Assembly (NCBI GenBank): GCA_036785705.1
Contig: JAWUZG010000056.1
Coordinates: 12,014,501-12,078,500, forward strand
DNA: 64,000 nucleotides
From: Acanthornis magna
Lineage: Eukaryota > Chordata > Aves > Passeriformes > Acanthizidae
Reading direction: 5' to 3'
Shown here: positions 27,031-38,016 of the stretch, one piece after another
How positions within the stretch are numbered: the stretch's first letter is position 1
How the letters are laid out: the number at the start of each line of letters is the position of its first letter
Notes under the pieces: model-generated
What the model was told of the DNA's origin: nothing
What the model saw: the letters and a program-made list of their open reading frames with translations, nothing else
Database searches by the model: none
Program-made: the position numbers and the translations under genes

Positions 27031-27388
27031 CGTCCCTCCGCTCCCGTCCCTCCGCTCCCGTTCCTCCGCTCCCGTCCCTCCGCTCCCATCCTGCCGCTCC
27101 CGTTCCTCCGCTCCCATCCCTCCGCTCCCGTCCCCCCGATCCCATCCCTCCGCTCCCGTCCCCCCGATCCCATCCCTCCGCTCCCATCCCTCCGCTCCCA
27201 TCCCTCCGCTCCCATCCCGCCGCTCCCGTCCCGCCGATCCCGTCCCTTCGCTCCCATCCCTCCGCTCCCGTCCCTCCGCTCCCGTCCCTCCGCTCCCGTC
27301 CCTCCACTCCCGTCCCTCCGCTCCCGTCCCTCCGCTCCCGTCCCTCCGCTCCCGTCCCGCTGATCCCGTCCGCCACTCCCGTCCCGCT
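27031..27388. repeat. 14-bp GC-rich minisatellite, about 25 copies
   Basis: Tandem copies of TCCCTCCGCTCCCG and close variants (CATCCC for CGTCCC, CCCCCGATCCC, CTGCCGCTCCC). The unit is 14 bp, so every reading frame turns into a 14-residue repeat; stops are rare, which creates artificial open frames on both strands. The minus strand reads GGGA/CGGGAGCGGA and can form G-quadruplexes. The variants are interspersed rather than sorted, as expected from repeated slippage or unequal exchange. Confidence 0.95.
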
Positions 27389-27556
27389 CCCCGCAGCAGC
27401 CCGGCCTCTGACCCAGCTCCCTGCCTGCCCTGGAGCCTGCCGCCTTCCTTGCCTGCTCTGTGCCCCCTGCCTCCTTGGCTCCTTCACCTTCCAGCCCAGC
27501 CCGGCTCTCGGGGAGCAGCGCTGCGCACTCCTGGCTGCAGCTGCAGCTGGGTCGAG

Positions 27557-27632
27557 CCGTGGGGTGCGAGCCTGCCCGTGGGGTGGGAGTCTTCCCGTGG
27601 GGTGGGAGCCTGCCTATGGGGTGCCAGGCTGG
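27557..27632. repeat. 19-bp tandem repeat, four copies
   Basis: Four adjacent 19-bp units start at 27557, 27576, 27595 and 27614, with core GTGGGGTGGGAGCCTGC. The last copy is diverged. It lies just after the 14-bp minisatellite, so the island carries two independent tandem arrays. Confidence 0.85.
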
Positions 27633-27730
27633 CATCCATGCCCGCAGTGCCTTTATTCTTCCATCTCTCCTGCCGTGCAGCCAGCCTGCCCAGCTGCCTG
27701 GAATCACTGCAGTTCAGAAAGTTAGTATTC

Positions 27731-27849
27731 ACAGAATCTTACAGAGGTTTGGGGTGGAAGGAACGTTAGCGATCGTGTCGTTCCAACCCCCCAGCCATGG
27801 GCAGGACACCTTTCACCAGGTCAGGTTTCTCACAGACCCAGCCAGCCTG
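27731..27849 (-). mobile_element. CR1 3' fragment in the left arm of the inverted repeat
   Basis: CACAGAATCTTACAGAGG, then GGTGGAAGGAACGTTAGCGA, GTTCCAACCCCC and CATGGGCAGGACACC, is a CR1 3' end in reverse orientation. It is almost identical to the right-arm copy and stops where the arm stops. Confidence 0.85.
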
Positions 27850-27878
27850 CCCAACTGCCTGTTTGACATCTGCGATAA

Positions 27879-28019
27879 CCCTGGAAATACTCAAGGCCAG
27901 GCTGGCTGGGTCTGTGAGAAACCTGACCTGGTGAAAGGTGTCCTGCCCATGGCTGGGGGGTTGGAACGACACGATCGCTAACGTTCCTTCCACCCCAAAA
28001 CTCTGTAAGATTCTGTGAA
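27879..28019 (+). mobile_element. CR1 3' fragment in the right arm of the inverted repeat
   Basis: Forward-oriented CR1 3' end, reading GGTGAAAGGTGTCCTGCCCA, then GGGGGGTTGGAACGAC and GTAAGATTCTGTGAAT. CR1-like text continues about 20 bases into the spacer (CCCTGGAAATACTCAAGGCC, as in the CR1 consensus for that part). The right copy is therefore the longer and probably the original one. Confidence 0.85.
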
Positions 28020-30275
28020 TACTAACTTTCTGAACTGCAGTGATTCCTGGCACTGACTGTGCTCTGCAGCGTGAATGGATTTGTTTTGCAGCACCGCTAC
28101 CCGGCTGCTGTCTGGGGGTTTCTCACATGAGTAGTTCTCTAGGACATCTGCCATCCAACCTTGCTGCAACCACAATCCGTGGGCTGTGGCTAAATGTTTG
28201 TTGTATCCAGTTGTGCGTGTTGATAATTGTGGGTAATTTGCTGTCTCAGAATAATGAAGGAATGCCTGCTGCACTCTGAAGCACTCAGTGCTTTGTGGTG
28301 ATTAGTCTTTTCATTTGAAAATATTCCTCACAGTGACCAGAAAAAGATACTACTTCTTTTCCAGTACATCATGTATTGAGAAGAATGGAAAAAATGTAAC
28401 TTTTGTGTGCAGACATTCTTGTTTGTTTTGACAGAGTTACCTGTCAAAGGCAAAACGTGTTCCTGCTTTTGGGGTGGTTATAAGCGTGGAGTGTAGCAAG
28501 CAGGCTTCACTGGGCTCTGGCTGCATTAAATCACCACCAGTTCCCTGTCCCCCTCAGCCAAGCATGCCTTGGGCTGTCAGGAGGCACATCATGGCATGGC
28601 TCAGGTGTCCCTACAGGCAGCTCTGTGCTCAGAGCATGACTCCTCCCTGTGTGCTCAGGTGCTGCAAACAGCTTTTAGGGCAGAGATGCCCCCATGCCCC
28701 TGCTCAGGTGTGCCCCAGGCGCCTGCTGTGTCCCTGCTCCCTGTGCCCACCCCACGGGCACCGGGGGGAGGCAGCAGCCTGGTGTGAGGCCGCTCCTGCT
28801 TGGTGCTGCCTGTCTCCCAGGCTGAGTGTTTTTCTTGTCATTTGATGAGGCGTAGCTGGAGCATGTCAGCCTCACCTCCTGCTGCGGCCAGGAGCCTCCG
28901 CACAGCATGGGAGGTGGCAGCTGCCATCTCCTCTGGCTGATGGCGTGGGCCCTTCGGTTCCCCACGTGTGCAGCTCCCCGTGCCAGCTCACTGCCCCTGC
29001 CTGTCCCCAGCTCTGGCACCTCGTGGTGCCCAGGCTCCCAGTGCTGGGGGTGCAGGTAGCTCTGTTCCCTGCTGGCTAATGGCAGGCTTTCTTTTCATTA
29101 GCTGCTGTAAACACAGGGCTCTGGCAGCAGCCTGCTTTTCTGAGCCCAGGAAGACCATTTTTCCTTTTATCTATAATTTAGTGAAGTGTCAAGCCACAGA
29201 AGTTTTAATGATAATAAGCAGCAGAGGAAATTTATTTGCTGCAAAGGTGAGTTTCATTCCAGGGTTGGTTTTTTTCGTATTTCCCTCACAAGAAATGTTG
29301 GCTGCTCGTGTAACCTCGCTCCCAGTGTGTGTTCAGGCTACCTTCCCTGAGAAGCTCAGCACCACAGTTCCTGCTTGGCTGAACGGCTTTCCAGCCCCTC
29401 TCCCACGCATGACCTTGGGGCCAAGGGAAAGGAGAAGCAAGGAAAATATTGCGAGGTGGGAGCATTCATGTGCTTGGTGAGGTGCATTTGAGATGAGAGA
29501 TTCACAAGTTTCCCATCTTCCTCCTGTTGCTGTGCATCTCTTACATCTGTTTCCCAGACCAGCCTCTGTGATGGATTTGACTGCTGAGGAAAAGCAGGGA
29601 AGGGCTTTTTTGGGATTACATGTAGTGCTTGCCTTCTGTCAGCCTGTGAAACTGCCAATGGCTGGAGATAAAAAGTGTATTGATGGTGTATGGAGGGACC
29701 AGGGCTTCTTCCTGAGGGTCAGGAAGGCAGAGAGTGGAGCTCTGGGCTGGCCAAAGATGAGCAGGGGATGGGATGAGGCTGTGGGAGGGACAGGGACCAG
29801 GCTGGGGAGAGAAGGTTCCAACAAGGGATTGGAGCAAGGAGTAATTAGGAAAGAAATGGAGAGCGGAAGGAGGATGGGGTGGAGAAGAGGTGACAGGGAA
29901 AATGGATCTGGAAAGGAGAGGGAGGATTGACTAGGAAAGGGAAGAAGCACGTGTGTGTGGGAGATCTGCTGGGGGAAGCAAGTGTGAGGGAGAAATGGGT
30001 TTGCTAGGAAATACTTGGGAACTGTGCCTCTGAATTAACCAGAACCTTCCTCACCTCTTTCAGTGTGGCTTTGGAGGCAATATTAGAATCTTCCTAATTA
30101 TTTTTCTTGGACGAGTTTTGCTATCCTGATGATATTAATTATTCTTAAAGGTCAACAGCACTCACTTGAATCCCCTTCTGTTCTATCATGTAATCAGTTA
30201 ATTAATTGGAAACCATTTAGCAGAGTCTGCCGAGAGCTTAGCCTGCCGTATGCCCTGTTGTTTTGCTATTGCTGG

Positions 30276-30303
<28 letters not shown>
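30276..30303. repeat. (AT)14 microsatellite
   Basis: Uninterrupted AT dinucleotides for about 28 bp; likely polymorphic. Confidence 0.95.
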
Positions 30304-30306
<3 letters not shown>

Positions 30307-30500
30307 TATTTATACCACTTCCTTTCTTCAGAGGCTCTGCAGAGCTCTCAGCACCATCCCAGTCCATCCCAGCCTTTGGCACCCCTCCCTGAGTCAGGAA
30401 AATTTGGGCTCAGGCCCAGCTGTTAGTTTTCTCTTTACTGACTCCTTTGAGGTTATTCAAGGCTCATTGATTTCTGGGCATCCAAGTAGGTGGGGATATT

Positions 30501-30503
<3 letters not shown>

Positions 30504-30533
<30 letters not shown>
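30504..30533. repeat. (T)30 homopolymer
   Basis: An uninterrupted run of 30 T. It could be the poly-A tail of a minus-strand retrocopy, but no recognisable gene sequence precedes it on that strand. Length calls in such runs are often wrong in assemblies. Confidence 0.95.
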
Positions 30534-30539
<6 letters not shown>

Positions 30540-30817
30540 AATTTGATGAGCCCTCTAACAGGGGGCTCTAGCTGAGAGCACAGTCCTTGTTCAGGAGGAA
30601 GAGGGAGGACCAGAACCTGTCCCAGCACATCCGTGCTGGATATGTTGACATTGAGGCTGTTGTGTGGACCTTGTCCAGCTCTCCCAGTGTCTGTCTGGGC
30701 ATTTGGAGAGACCTCCCAGCTGTGGTGGTACCTCTTGGGGAGCACCTGTCCTTATTGCTTCACTGTATTCAAAGGGGAGGTGGTGGGAAACACGTGGGAG
30801 CTCAGGAGTCTGGTGTT

Positions 30818-30885
30818 CATAGAATCACAGAATCATTAATGTTGGAAAAGACCTCTAATATCATTAAATTCCAATTATAGCATAG
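30818..30885 (-). mobile_element. CR1 LINE 3' end, short
   Basis: TCATAGAATCACAGAATCAT, then GTTGGAAAAGACCTCTAATA and ATTCCAA, matches the reverse complement of the CR1 subfamily end also seen at 62.6 kb. Only some 70 bp remain. Confidence 0.85.
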
Positions 30886-33800
30886 TCAGAGATGCTGGGA
30901 AATGCCCCGTGGGCATGGCTCTCCTTGCCATGCCATCTCCTCAAGCTGTCCCTTGCCACAGCTCTGAGCTCTTCTCTCACACAGAGCAATCGGGTTGGCT
31001 CAGGGCTCACTGCAAACCTGTGAGCAGGAGGCATTCCCCAGTCGTTCTCTGTTCCCAGCTTGAAGAACAATGCAGTTTGAAGCAAACAGGCCGGATAAAC
31101 CCAGCCCCTCACTGGAGCTGGCAGCTGGCAACCCTTGTCCTCAGCCGGCACACGTCTCCAGTGTTATTTCTGCATGCCAAAGCAGGAGAAAAGCCCAGTG
31201 TGCAGTAATATTTCAGCTTTATGGATCTATAATTGCTGCAGTTTGGGACAGACGAAATGGGGTGGGTGCAGTGCAGCCCTGAGGACCTCTTGGCTGCCAG
31301 AGGGCAGCCATGGGGAAAGGCTCTTGCCTGTTGCAAGTTGATTTTTCTTTTCCTTGAGCAAAGGAGAGCAGAAGACTGGCCTGTTCTGTGGATGCTGCTG
31401 GACTCTGCCCTGCAGGGAAGCTGGCAGGCAAAGGGAAAGCAACTGCAGGGCTGACCCAGCTTTTAACCTTTCCTCAAGTCCTCTGAGAGTCCAGATGTCT
31501 TTGGAGAAGAGCAATGGAAAGTGCACATGACAAGGGCGAGATGAGTGTAGTCCAGAGGGCCAGATCCCTGCATCTGATCTGCCTCGAAGCACAAGGGACA
31601 GTGTGACCCACATCTGGTGACGCCTTCCCATCTGTGCCATGTGCTGAACTGAGCAACTGTGAGCAACAATAAACTCTGAGGGGTGATTTGTCTCCGAACA
31701 AAGCTTTGTGCAGCTGGGAGATGCCTCAGAAGAGATGACTTGGAGGGTGTGGAAGTGTCATGGGGTGGGAGATGGCCTTTAAAGCAAAGGCTGGGCTGGG
31801 TTGAAGGCAGCAGCAGGACATGGCTGCTGGCACTGCATGTGGGAGCCCTGTGACAGAGGCGTGGTGCCTTAATGCCTTCCCACTTGCTTTGCAGCTTTTG
31901 TTTTTCTCTGCAGCTGTTGTTTAAAGAACAAGACAGGAGACCAGCCCTTTCCCCCTCCCTCAGCCCTGTTTTGGTGACAGTTGGGAATTTGAAAATTGGG
32001 GTCCTGAAACTGAGAAGTGTGGGGGGACTGGGGATTTTTTCCTTCAGTATCGCACCTCCAGGACCAGTGGTGTGCGTGTGGAGTGGCAGGGTCTCTTCTT
32101 GTGTGTCACCCATGATGGTCTCTCACTCCTCCCTGGTGCAGGATGCTCTGAGTTTGGGAAGTGATTGCAGATTCTGACTCTAGCCCTAGAATAAGAAATA
32201 ATATGTGGAAAATGAGATGATTATGTTATGGCACGTGCTGTGTGACACATACCCTGCAAGGTACAGGATGGAACTGTGGACAGAAGAAAGGATTTAGTTT
32301 TGCTGCCCAAATGCACAAAGGAAGATTGAACCTTGGAGACTTTTTGGTTGCTGTGTTTGGGGTCAGAAGAGCCCTGGGGGTTGCTGGGGTGTCACTGGAG
32401 GAGCAGAACTGAGCTGTAGGTGATGCCAGACCATGGCTGAGGACCTCTGTAAACTGTCTCACTCCTCCACAACATCAACATATGTGTCCTGGTGCTGAGC
32501 CTGAGCAGGGAGCAAATCCAGGAGAACTCTGGCAGCTATGAAATCTCAGGCTGACCAGTTTAATGGCACATCCTGTTCTGCTCACTCTGCTTTCCAGCCG
32601 TGCGAGGCTTGCACGCACTTGGCATTGCCCAGTCCTTTTCCAGGCTGTCTCAGGCGTGTCCTGCTGGGACTTGGGGCTGAGCTGTTGGAGATTCCAATTG
32701 AGTCTAACATTTGCAGAGCCTGATTTGTGGGGAGGCCTGTCCTGCCACAGCTTCTGGGACTTGTTGGGGTAATTTTAGCACATTCATTAAGGGAGGACAG
32801 TACATTTTTTTCCCTTAATGAGCAAAGCTGCTTACTAAACAGGAAGAGGAGGGAGGGGGATGGGGAAGGCAGGGAGGGTGATGGGGACTGTAACAGTGTT
32901 TTTAGAGGTCATTGGAGTTATCTGGCAGGGATAAGCAAGCCCCAGAGTGACTTTCCAGCATTTTTGTGGTTCAAACCCAAAGCTTTAGCAGCTTACTTGC
33001 TGCAGATACGAAGCCTGAATGGAGCTTCCCCTACAGCAGCATGTCAGGCTGCTGACATTCTCCTCTCCTGGTGCCACCAGCACCTGGCTAAGGCTGCAGT
33101 GAGCTGTGAGATGATGGGAAGCACCTGTTGTGCCCAAATATCAAGGGAGTCACATGCAGTGCCACCAGCGTATTGAGCACTGGGGACTGCAGCTGAGGAC
33201 GTGCATCTCTCATTTCTGCCAGGCGCTCGCTCGTGCTCCCTCAGCCCCAGCTGCTCTGCGAAGTTAATCCCTCCCAGTCAGGATTTTCATAGTGGCACCA
33301 TGTTATTAAAACGTGTGAAAAACTTCTCCCATGCAGAAATAAATGTGTCAGCTTGGAAACAAGGGCAAGTGGAGGATGGAGCTGCGTGGAGGAGGGACAG
33401 GTGCACAGGGTCCCTCCCCAGCAGCAGCGTTTCTGCCATTGCGCTGAGCTGAACTGCATAAAATAACTTACAGTTTAATTACAGGGGCTTCTGCTTGTTG
33501 GTGTCATTAATGAGGCAACTGGCTTAATTTAGCTGAATAAAAATGGCTTTAATAGTGGAAACACTTTTGGCTGCTGGGTAATTAAGGGAAAAGAAAACAT
33601 GCTGTATTCTCTTGCACTAAGGTCCACTTGTTCTGGTCCTCAGGGACCCAGACTCCTCTTTGTCCCACCCTCACCCATCCCTTTTTAGCCCCAGGAGCTC
33701 ATTCGGGAGGTGCACTCCTTGGCCCCATCTGTCACTCATGCTGTGACAAAATGGCAAAGGTCATCTGCCCTTCCCTGTCAGTCACCAGCAAGGTCTTGGC

Positions 33801-36800
33801 AATGCCTGCGGGAGCTGTGGGAGAGTGTATGGGACATGGTGTGTCCCCTCCAGGAATGTAGGAGGAGGATGGAGGGAGAGGGCAAGAACTGGGATTTAGC
33901 TGTCACTCAGTGGTAACAGCCTGCCCTTGAGGTGTGCAGGGGGGTGCTGGTGAAAAAGGCTGGTGGGGACAGGAGCAGGAGCCTTTGGAGCATGGCTGCT
34001 GCAGCAGAAGGGTTGTGGAGTGGTGCTGAGCCTGAGCCATGGGCAGGTTGGGCGGCTCAGCCCTGGAGCTGGTCCAGGTGAGCTCCATCCAACCCCCTTT
34101 CCCTACTCAACTCCTTTAAAACCTGCTCTGGAGGCAAAAAACACCCTGGCAGCGACTTCTAGAGACTGTCTCTGTGGAAAAGAGCATCTTGTGAGTGATG
34201 GAGAAAATGTCCCATGGCAAAGAAGCAGCTTGAATATGTTCCAGGAGCTCTGATGGCAGATCTGTCCTGGGAGAGAGAGGCTCCTGTTCATTGCTGAGAA
34301 ATATGCAGGGAAGGCATTTTGCTTCCCTCTGCCTGCGTTTCCTCGACGTGTGATGTGCTGTATTTCGTTACAGGTGGAGCTGATGCATAGGCTGTTATAA
34401 AGGTTGTCTGGCACACAGCTACAGGACTGCTTCCACTTTCCTATAATTCTGCCAAATTTTAATTGCTCAGGCTGAGGTTTTCTGTGGTGGGTGTCTGCTC
34501 CTGGCTGATTCTATTTTTTATTGTTATTTCTTTCTAGTTTCACATAAGAACTTTCTCAAATGTTTGAGGTGGTAGAAGGGAGGCTGGGAAACAAGCTAGA
34601 CAATGCTGGTGGTGCTCCTGTTACAGAATGTTTACATCCTCCTTTTGTGGAGGGAAAGAAACTTTGTCAAAGGGCAGATTTTGTTTGGAAGACTTGGTTT
34701 TGCTGTGGTACACGTTAGGTCAGCAGAATGGCTCTTGGTCCAGTTAGAGGAGAGAAATTTAGCAAAGGATATTCAGGAATAAGTAAGGGAGAGGAAGAGC
34801 AACTCTTCTTGGGACACTGGTGTTGGTGTGGGAGTATGTAAAAGTGGGGAAGATTATAGGAAATCTGGGCATGGATAAGGAAATTGAGGCTGAGAAATAT
34901 TTGGGAGTGGCTGGAGAGCAATGAGTGGTGCAATTCAGCCTGCTGGGAGGGAGAAGCAAAGAGGTCGGGAAGGAGAGAGCCATGGCATAGGGGGATGGGG
35001 GTGCTTGTCACTCCGAAGAACAGGGATTTGGAGGGAGCAACAGACTTTCAGCCTTGGAAATGCCACAGGAAGGCAGAATGGGCCTGTGAGAGGCCTTGAT
35101 TTGGAGCTGTGAGAGGAGTGGTCCTGGATGTGAGTGCCTTGATTTTTCCCAATCCTCTCCATTTATGCTGTACAAGACACAGGGAAACTTGGTGTGTGCA
35201 GCTGAGGTTTGTGTGTGGGGGGAACCTTGCAAGCAGCAAACAAGAATTACAAGGTGCTGGAGCTCAGAGCCTCACCTGCGGAGCCATAATTTAATCACCG
35301 CACGTGCTGTGATTCCGTCTTTCATTACAGAATCACTGCTCCCTTCCCCAGGGAAAGGAAACCTGCCCCATCCAGCATGCAGGAGGGATCTGTTCTGGGG
35401 ACAGATCACTGCTGTGCAGTGAGGTTTCTCTGGAGTAGCTCTGTCTTCTGCAGCAGAAGTCAGGAGCTGTACCCTTTTGCATGTGGAATCACAGTCTTGG
35501 CATCTCTGACCTTTGGAGTTTCTGTGACCGAAATGGTTTATTTTTAACGTGTGTTTGTGTGCAGCCCCTTTCGGTCTCTGTGCTGAGGTCTGTCTCTGAG
35601 CCTGAGGAAGGACCTTTGTGACGTTTTGAAGTACCCAAGGTGTCTGTTTCCAAGGACAGACATGTTCCTCCTCCCTGTGTGTGTCCAGGCTGATCTGAAA
35701 TGGAGCCGTGGGTGTGTGTCTCCCTGACCAGCCCTGCAGAAGCTGATGGTCAGGTCAGATCAAACCCTGGCCTTGCCCTTTGAGAGCAGAGTTTCCTGCC
35801 AGATGTGTCCAAGGGAAGACCCATCTCCTCTTTGCCTGATGCTTGCTGTGGTTGTCTGGGGGAGGGAGGAGGTGGCAGGAGTTGGTTTCCAGGGACTGCA
35901 GGAGATGAGAAGCGGAGCACATCTGCCTGGCAAAGCCCCCTGCATTAGTGAGGATGTATCTTTCCTCCATCTCTCTGTGTCCTAAATTGTAATAACACGA
36001 TCATGCTATTTTTGATTCCCTTATTTGCGTGGAAAGCCTGTTGTTTTTTCTCTTCTCTTTCAGAATCCAATTTTCTCTTGACATTTCTGCCTAATGTAGC
36101 AAAACATGACCTTTGAGAAAGGACATTCCAGCGAGATTCACTCCCTCCTCTGCATTTCTGCCTCTCTCCCACATCTTGCTGTCTCTCATGCATCCCCTTT
36201 ACGCTTCCTTCTTCTCCTTGGGCTGGGGGAGGGAGTTTACTGTCTCACTTTTCAGTAACAGTGAGTTGCTCCTTCCCCTCCCACTTTTCGTCTGTCTTTG
36301 CAAAATTTCCAGGTGCTCAGTGCTCTGGGGTGCGTAAAGGAGGGTCTTGTAACATTTTTATTCCCCCCTGCTTAGCTTTACCTGGCATTTTTGCCACCTT
36401 TATCAGAGACTGGAAGCGGTTTGTCTACAGGTGTGGGAATGGTGGGATCGTAGTCGTGTGAAATGAGGTACCTGTGGTTTGCCGTGGTTTCCACAGCAGG
36501 ATTGTCTGATGTGAGGCAGAGCCAGAATTTAAAAAGGCAGCACTGTGCCATCAGTGTGTTTGGGCTTATTCTTCTGCCAGGCTCGTGGAGAGCCTTTGGG
36601 ACAATGCTTTGCTGTGTGACCAGCTTCCCCCCTCTGAATTGCAGAGTTCGGGTGCAGGTGGGACAGGACCAGAATTGCTTTCTGCTTGCTGAAACCCCAG
36701 TGTAAGGGAAGGAATGAACCTGTCATCCCAAATCCTCATGCTCCTGTGCCAGCAGGAGCCACTCAGGGGTTTGCTCTTTTGGTTTTATCACTTATTTGCA

Positions 36801-37947
36801 AGTCAAACAGGGACAGGGGGCTGAGCCCTGCACAGCTGGCCTGTCTGCTGTCACTGCTGTCCCACCTTGGGTCATACCTCCTCTCTGGCCAGCCCAGAGC
36901 TGAATGAACCTCAGCTGATCCATGCCTCTGGCCCTTCATTGCTGTTCCCTGTGGCTGGGCTGAGGCAGAGGGGTGTCCCCAGCCTCGAGCGGGGCTGTCC
37001 TGCCTGTGGCTTGCAGCAGGGATGGATTCAGTGAAGGATGTGAGGCAGAACCTCCTGCGTGTTCTGCCAGCCAGCAAAGAGATTGGGCATTTGGGGTTCT
37101 CCCAGGGCTTGTGATCACCCATTTCTCTGCTCACCATGGGCTGGTCACTCAATTGGTGGCTCTCAGGCTGGCCAGGTATCCCCGGGAAGGCTGCCCACTA
37201 CAGAACGTGTTTCATTACCATCTTCTTGTGCTGTTAGAAACTGGGAGCTTTTCTCCTCCTCCTCACTCTACTCCAGACACCTTTCTTCCTCTCGTTTTAA
37301 TTAATTCAGTTCCTTTTGCATTCTTTCATCCTCTCTGGCTTTCAGCTAAAGGGAAGATGTCTGCTGGGTTGCAAAGCTCTCCCAGGTAGATGAGATTTAT
37401 GGTTTTGCAAGTTTGGGCAGATGGAGAGAGGGATGGGGAGCTGTTGGCTGCTGTAGCAGTGGTACCCCTGGGTGCAAGCAACACGCAGCCATTCCGGGAC
37501 ACCTGGAACGCGCAGCTACTGCAGATCATATGATAACACCTTGGGTAATCATCGTGCTGTCATTTGAACCTGGCTGTTACTATTTTTAACAAGAGGTTTG
37601 TACTTAATTTTTTGTTCGAGTTCTGAAATTAGACTTGTTCTTTTTCTTATGGTTGGTTGAGCTCCAGATTCATGGGCAAGAATCAGACATTGGATTTTTT
37701 TTTTTTTCCTTAGCATTGCAGCAGGATATAAATCATTTTTCCCCTAAAAAAAAAAAAATTAAGATGAGAAACTTTCATTTGGGTTTGTCCTCATTAAAAT
37801 CGCTCATTATGAAATCTGAACTTGGGTTCTAAACTGCTTGACAGCCTCCCCATCGAGGAGGGCAATGTGCTCTGTGGAGGTGGTAGGGCCATGTGCAGAA
37901 AGAATTATTTACAGTGACTACTTTTTTTTTTCCCCCTTAATTTTCAG

Positions 37948-38016
37948 AGACCTCTCCGGGAACCGGCTCACCACTCTGTCATGGCAACTCTTCCAGACAC
38001 TGCGACTCTTTGAACT
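37948..38016 (+). CDS. NTRK3: NTRK3 exon, LRR 3
   Basis: This 69-nt exon encodes DLSGNRLTTLSWQLFQTLRL and then FE, the last full leucine-rich repeat. SGNRLTTLSWQLFQTL is the signature of TrkC. The acceptor is a T-rich tract ending in TTTTCAG at 37947, and the donor is CT|GTAAGT at 38017. The exon is in the same phase as the two upstream LRR exons, so all three could be skipped singly without a frameshift. It is isolated: an 18.7-kb intron precedes it and a 7.2-kb intron follows. Confidence 0.96.

Larger units (their letters stand above)
26815..27640. promoter_or_regulatory. Intronic GC-rich, CpG-rich island
   Basis: A sharp compositional island in an otherwise ordinary intron, next to an A/T-rich stretch at about 26640-26700. 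It is dense in CpG even outside the minisatellite, for example GGCGGGGCGCGGCCG near 26959-26973 and GGGGGCCGCGC near 26987. It could be an unmethylated CpG island serving an internal promoter or an antisense or non-coding transcript, or simply a GC-rich repeat expansion. No TATA box or start site can be assigned. Edges are approximate. Confidence 0.45.
27695..28052. repeat. Inverted repeat, 155-bp arms, 48-bp spacer
   Basis: The left arm 27695-27849 is the reverse complement of the right arm 27898-28052; I count only about two mismatches (near 27699 and 27747). The spacer is 27850-27897. Each arm contains a CR1 3' fragment plus about 35 bp of shared non-CR1 flank (ATCACTGCAGTTCAGAAAG). Since CR1 copies insert independently, shared flanks mean that one arm is an inverted duplicate of the other and not a second insertion. 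Transcribed as part of the NTRK3 pre-mRNA it would fold into a long near-perfect RNA hairpin. Confidence 0.95.
19257..37947 (+). other. NTRK3: Large intron between LRR exons 2 and 3
   Basis: An 18.7-kb GT-AG intron, the longest complete one here. It holds the CpG-rich island and minisatellite (about 26.8-27.6 kb), the CR1-derived inverted repeat (27695-28052), (AT)14 at 30276-30303, (T)30 at 30504-30533, a CR1 end at 30818-30885, a polypurine stretch at about 29690-29940 and a cluster of TAATTA-type motifs at about 33440-33620. No coding exon is seen. Confidence 0.9.

Noticed and set aside
26724..27725. Long open frames of 327 codons (minus) and 275 codons (plus) across the CpG-rich island
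   Set aside because: The 14-bp repeat turns every frame into a 14-residue repeat with few stops; the predicted proteins are simple Ser/Pro/Arg or Gly/Arg/Glu repeats with no domain.
30504..30850. (T)30 read as the tail of a minus-strand processed pseudogene
   Set aside because: The sequence to its right gives no recognisable gene on the minus strand, and no target-site duplication is apparent.
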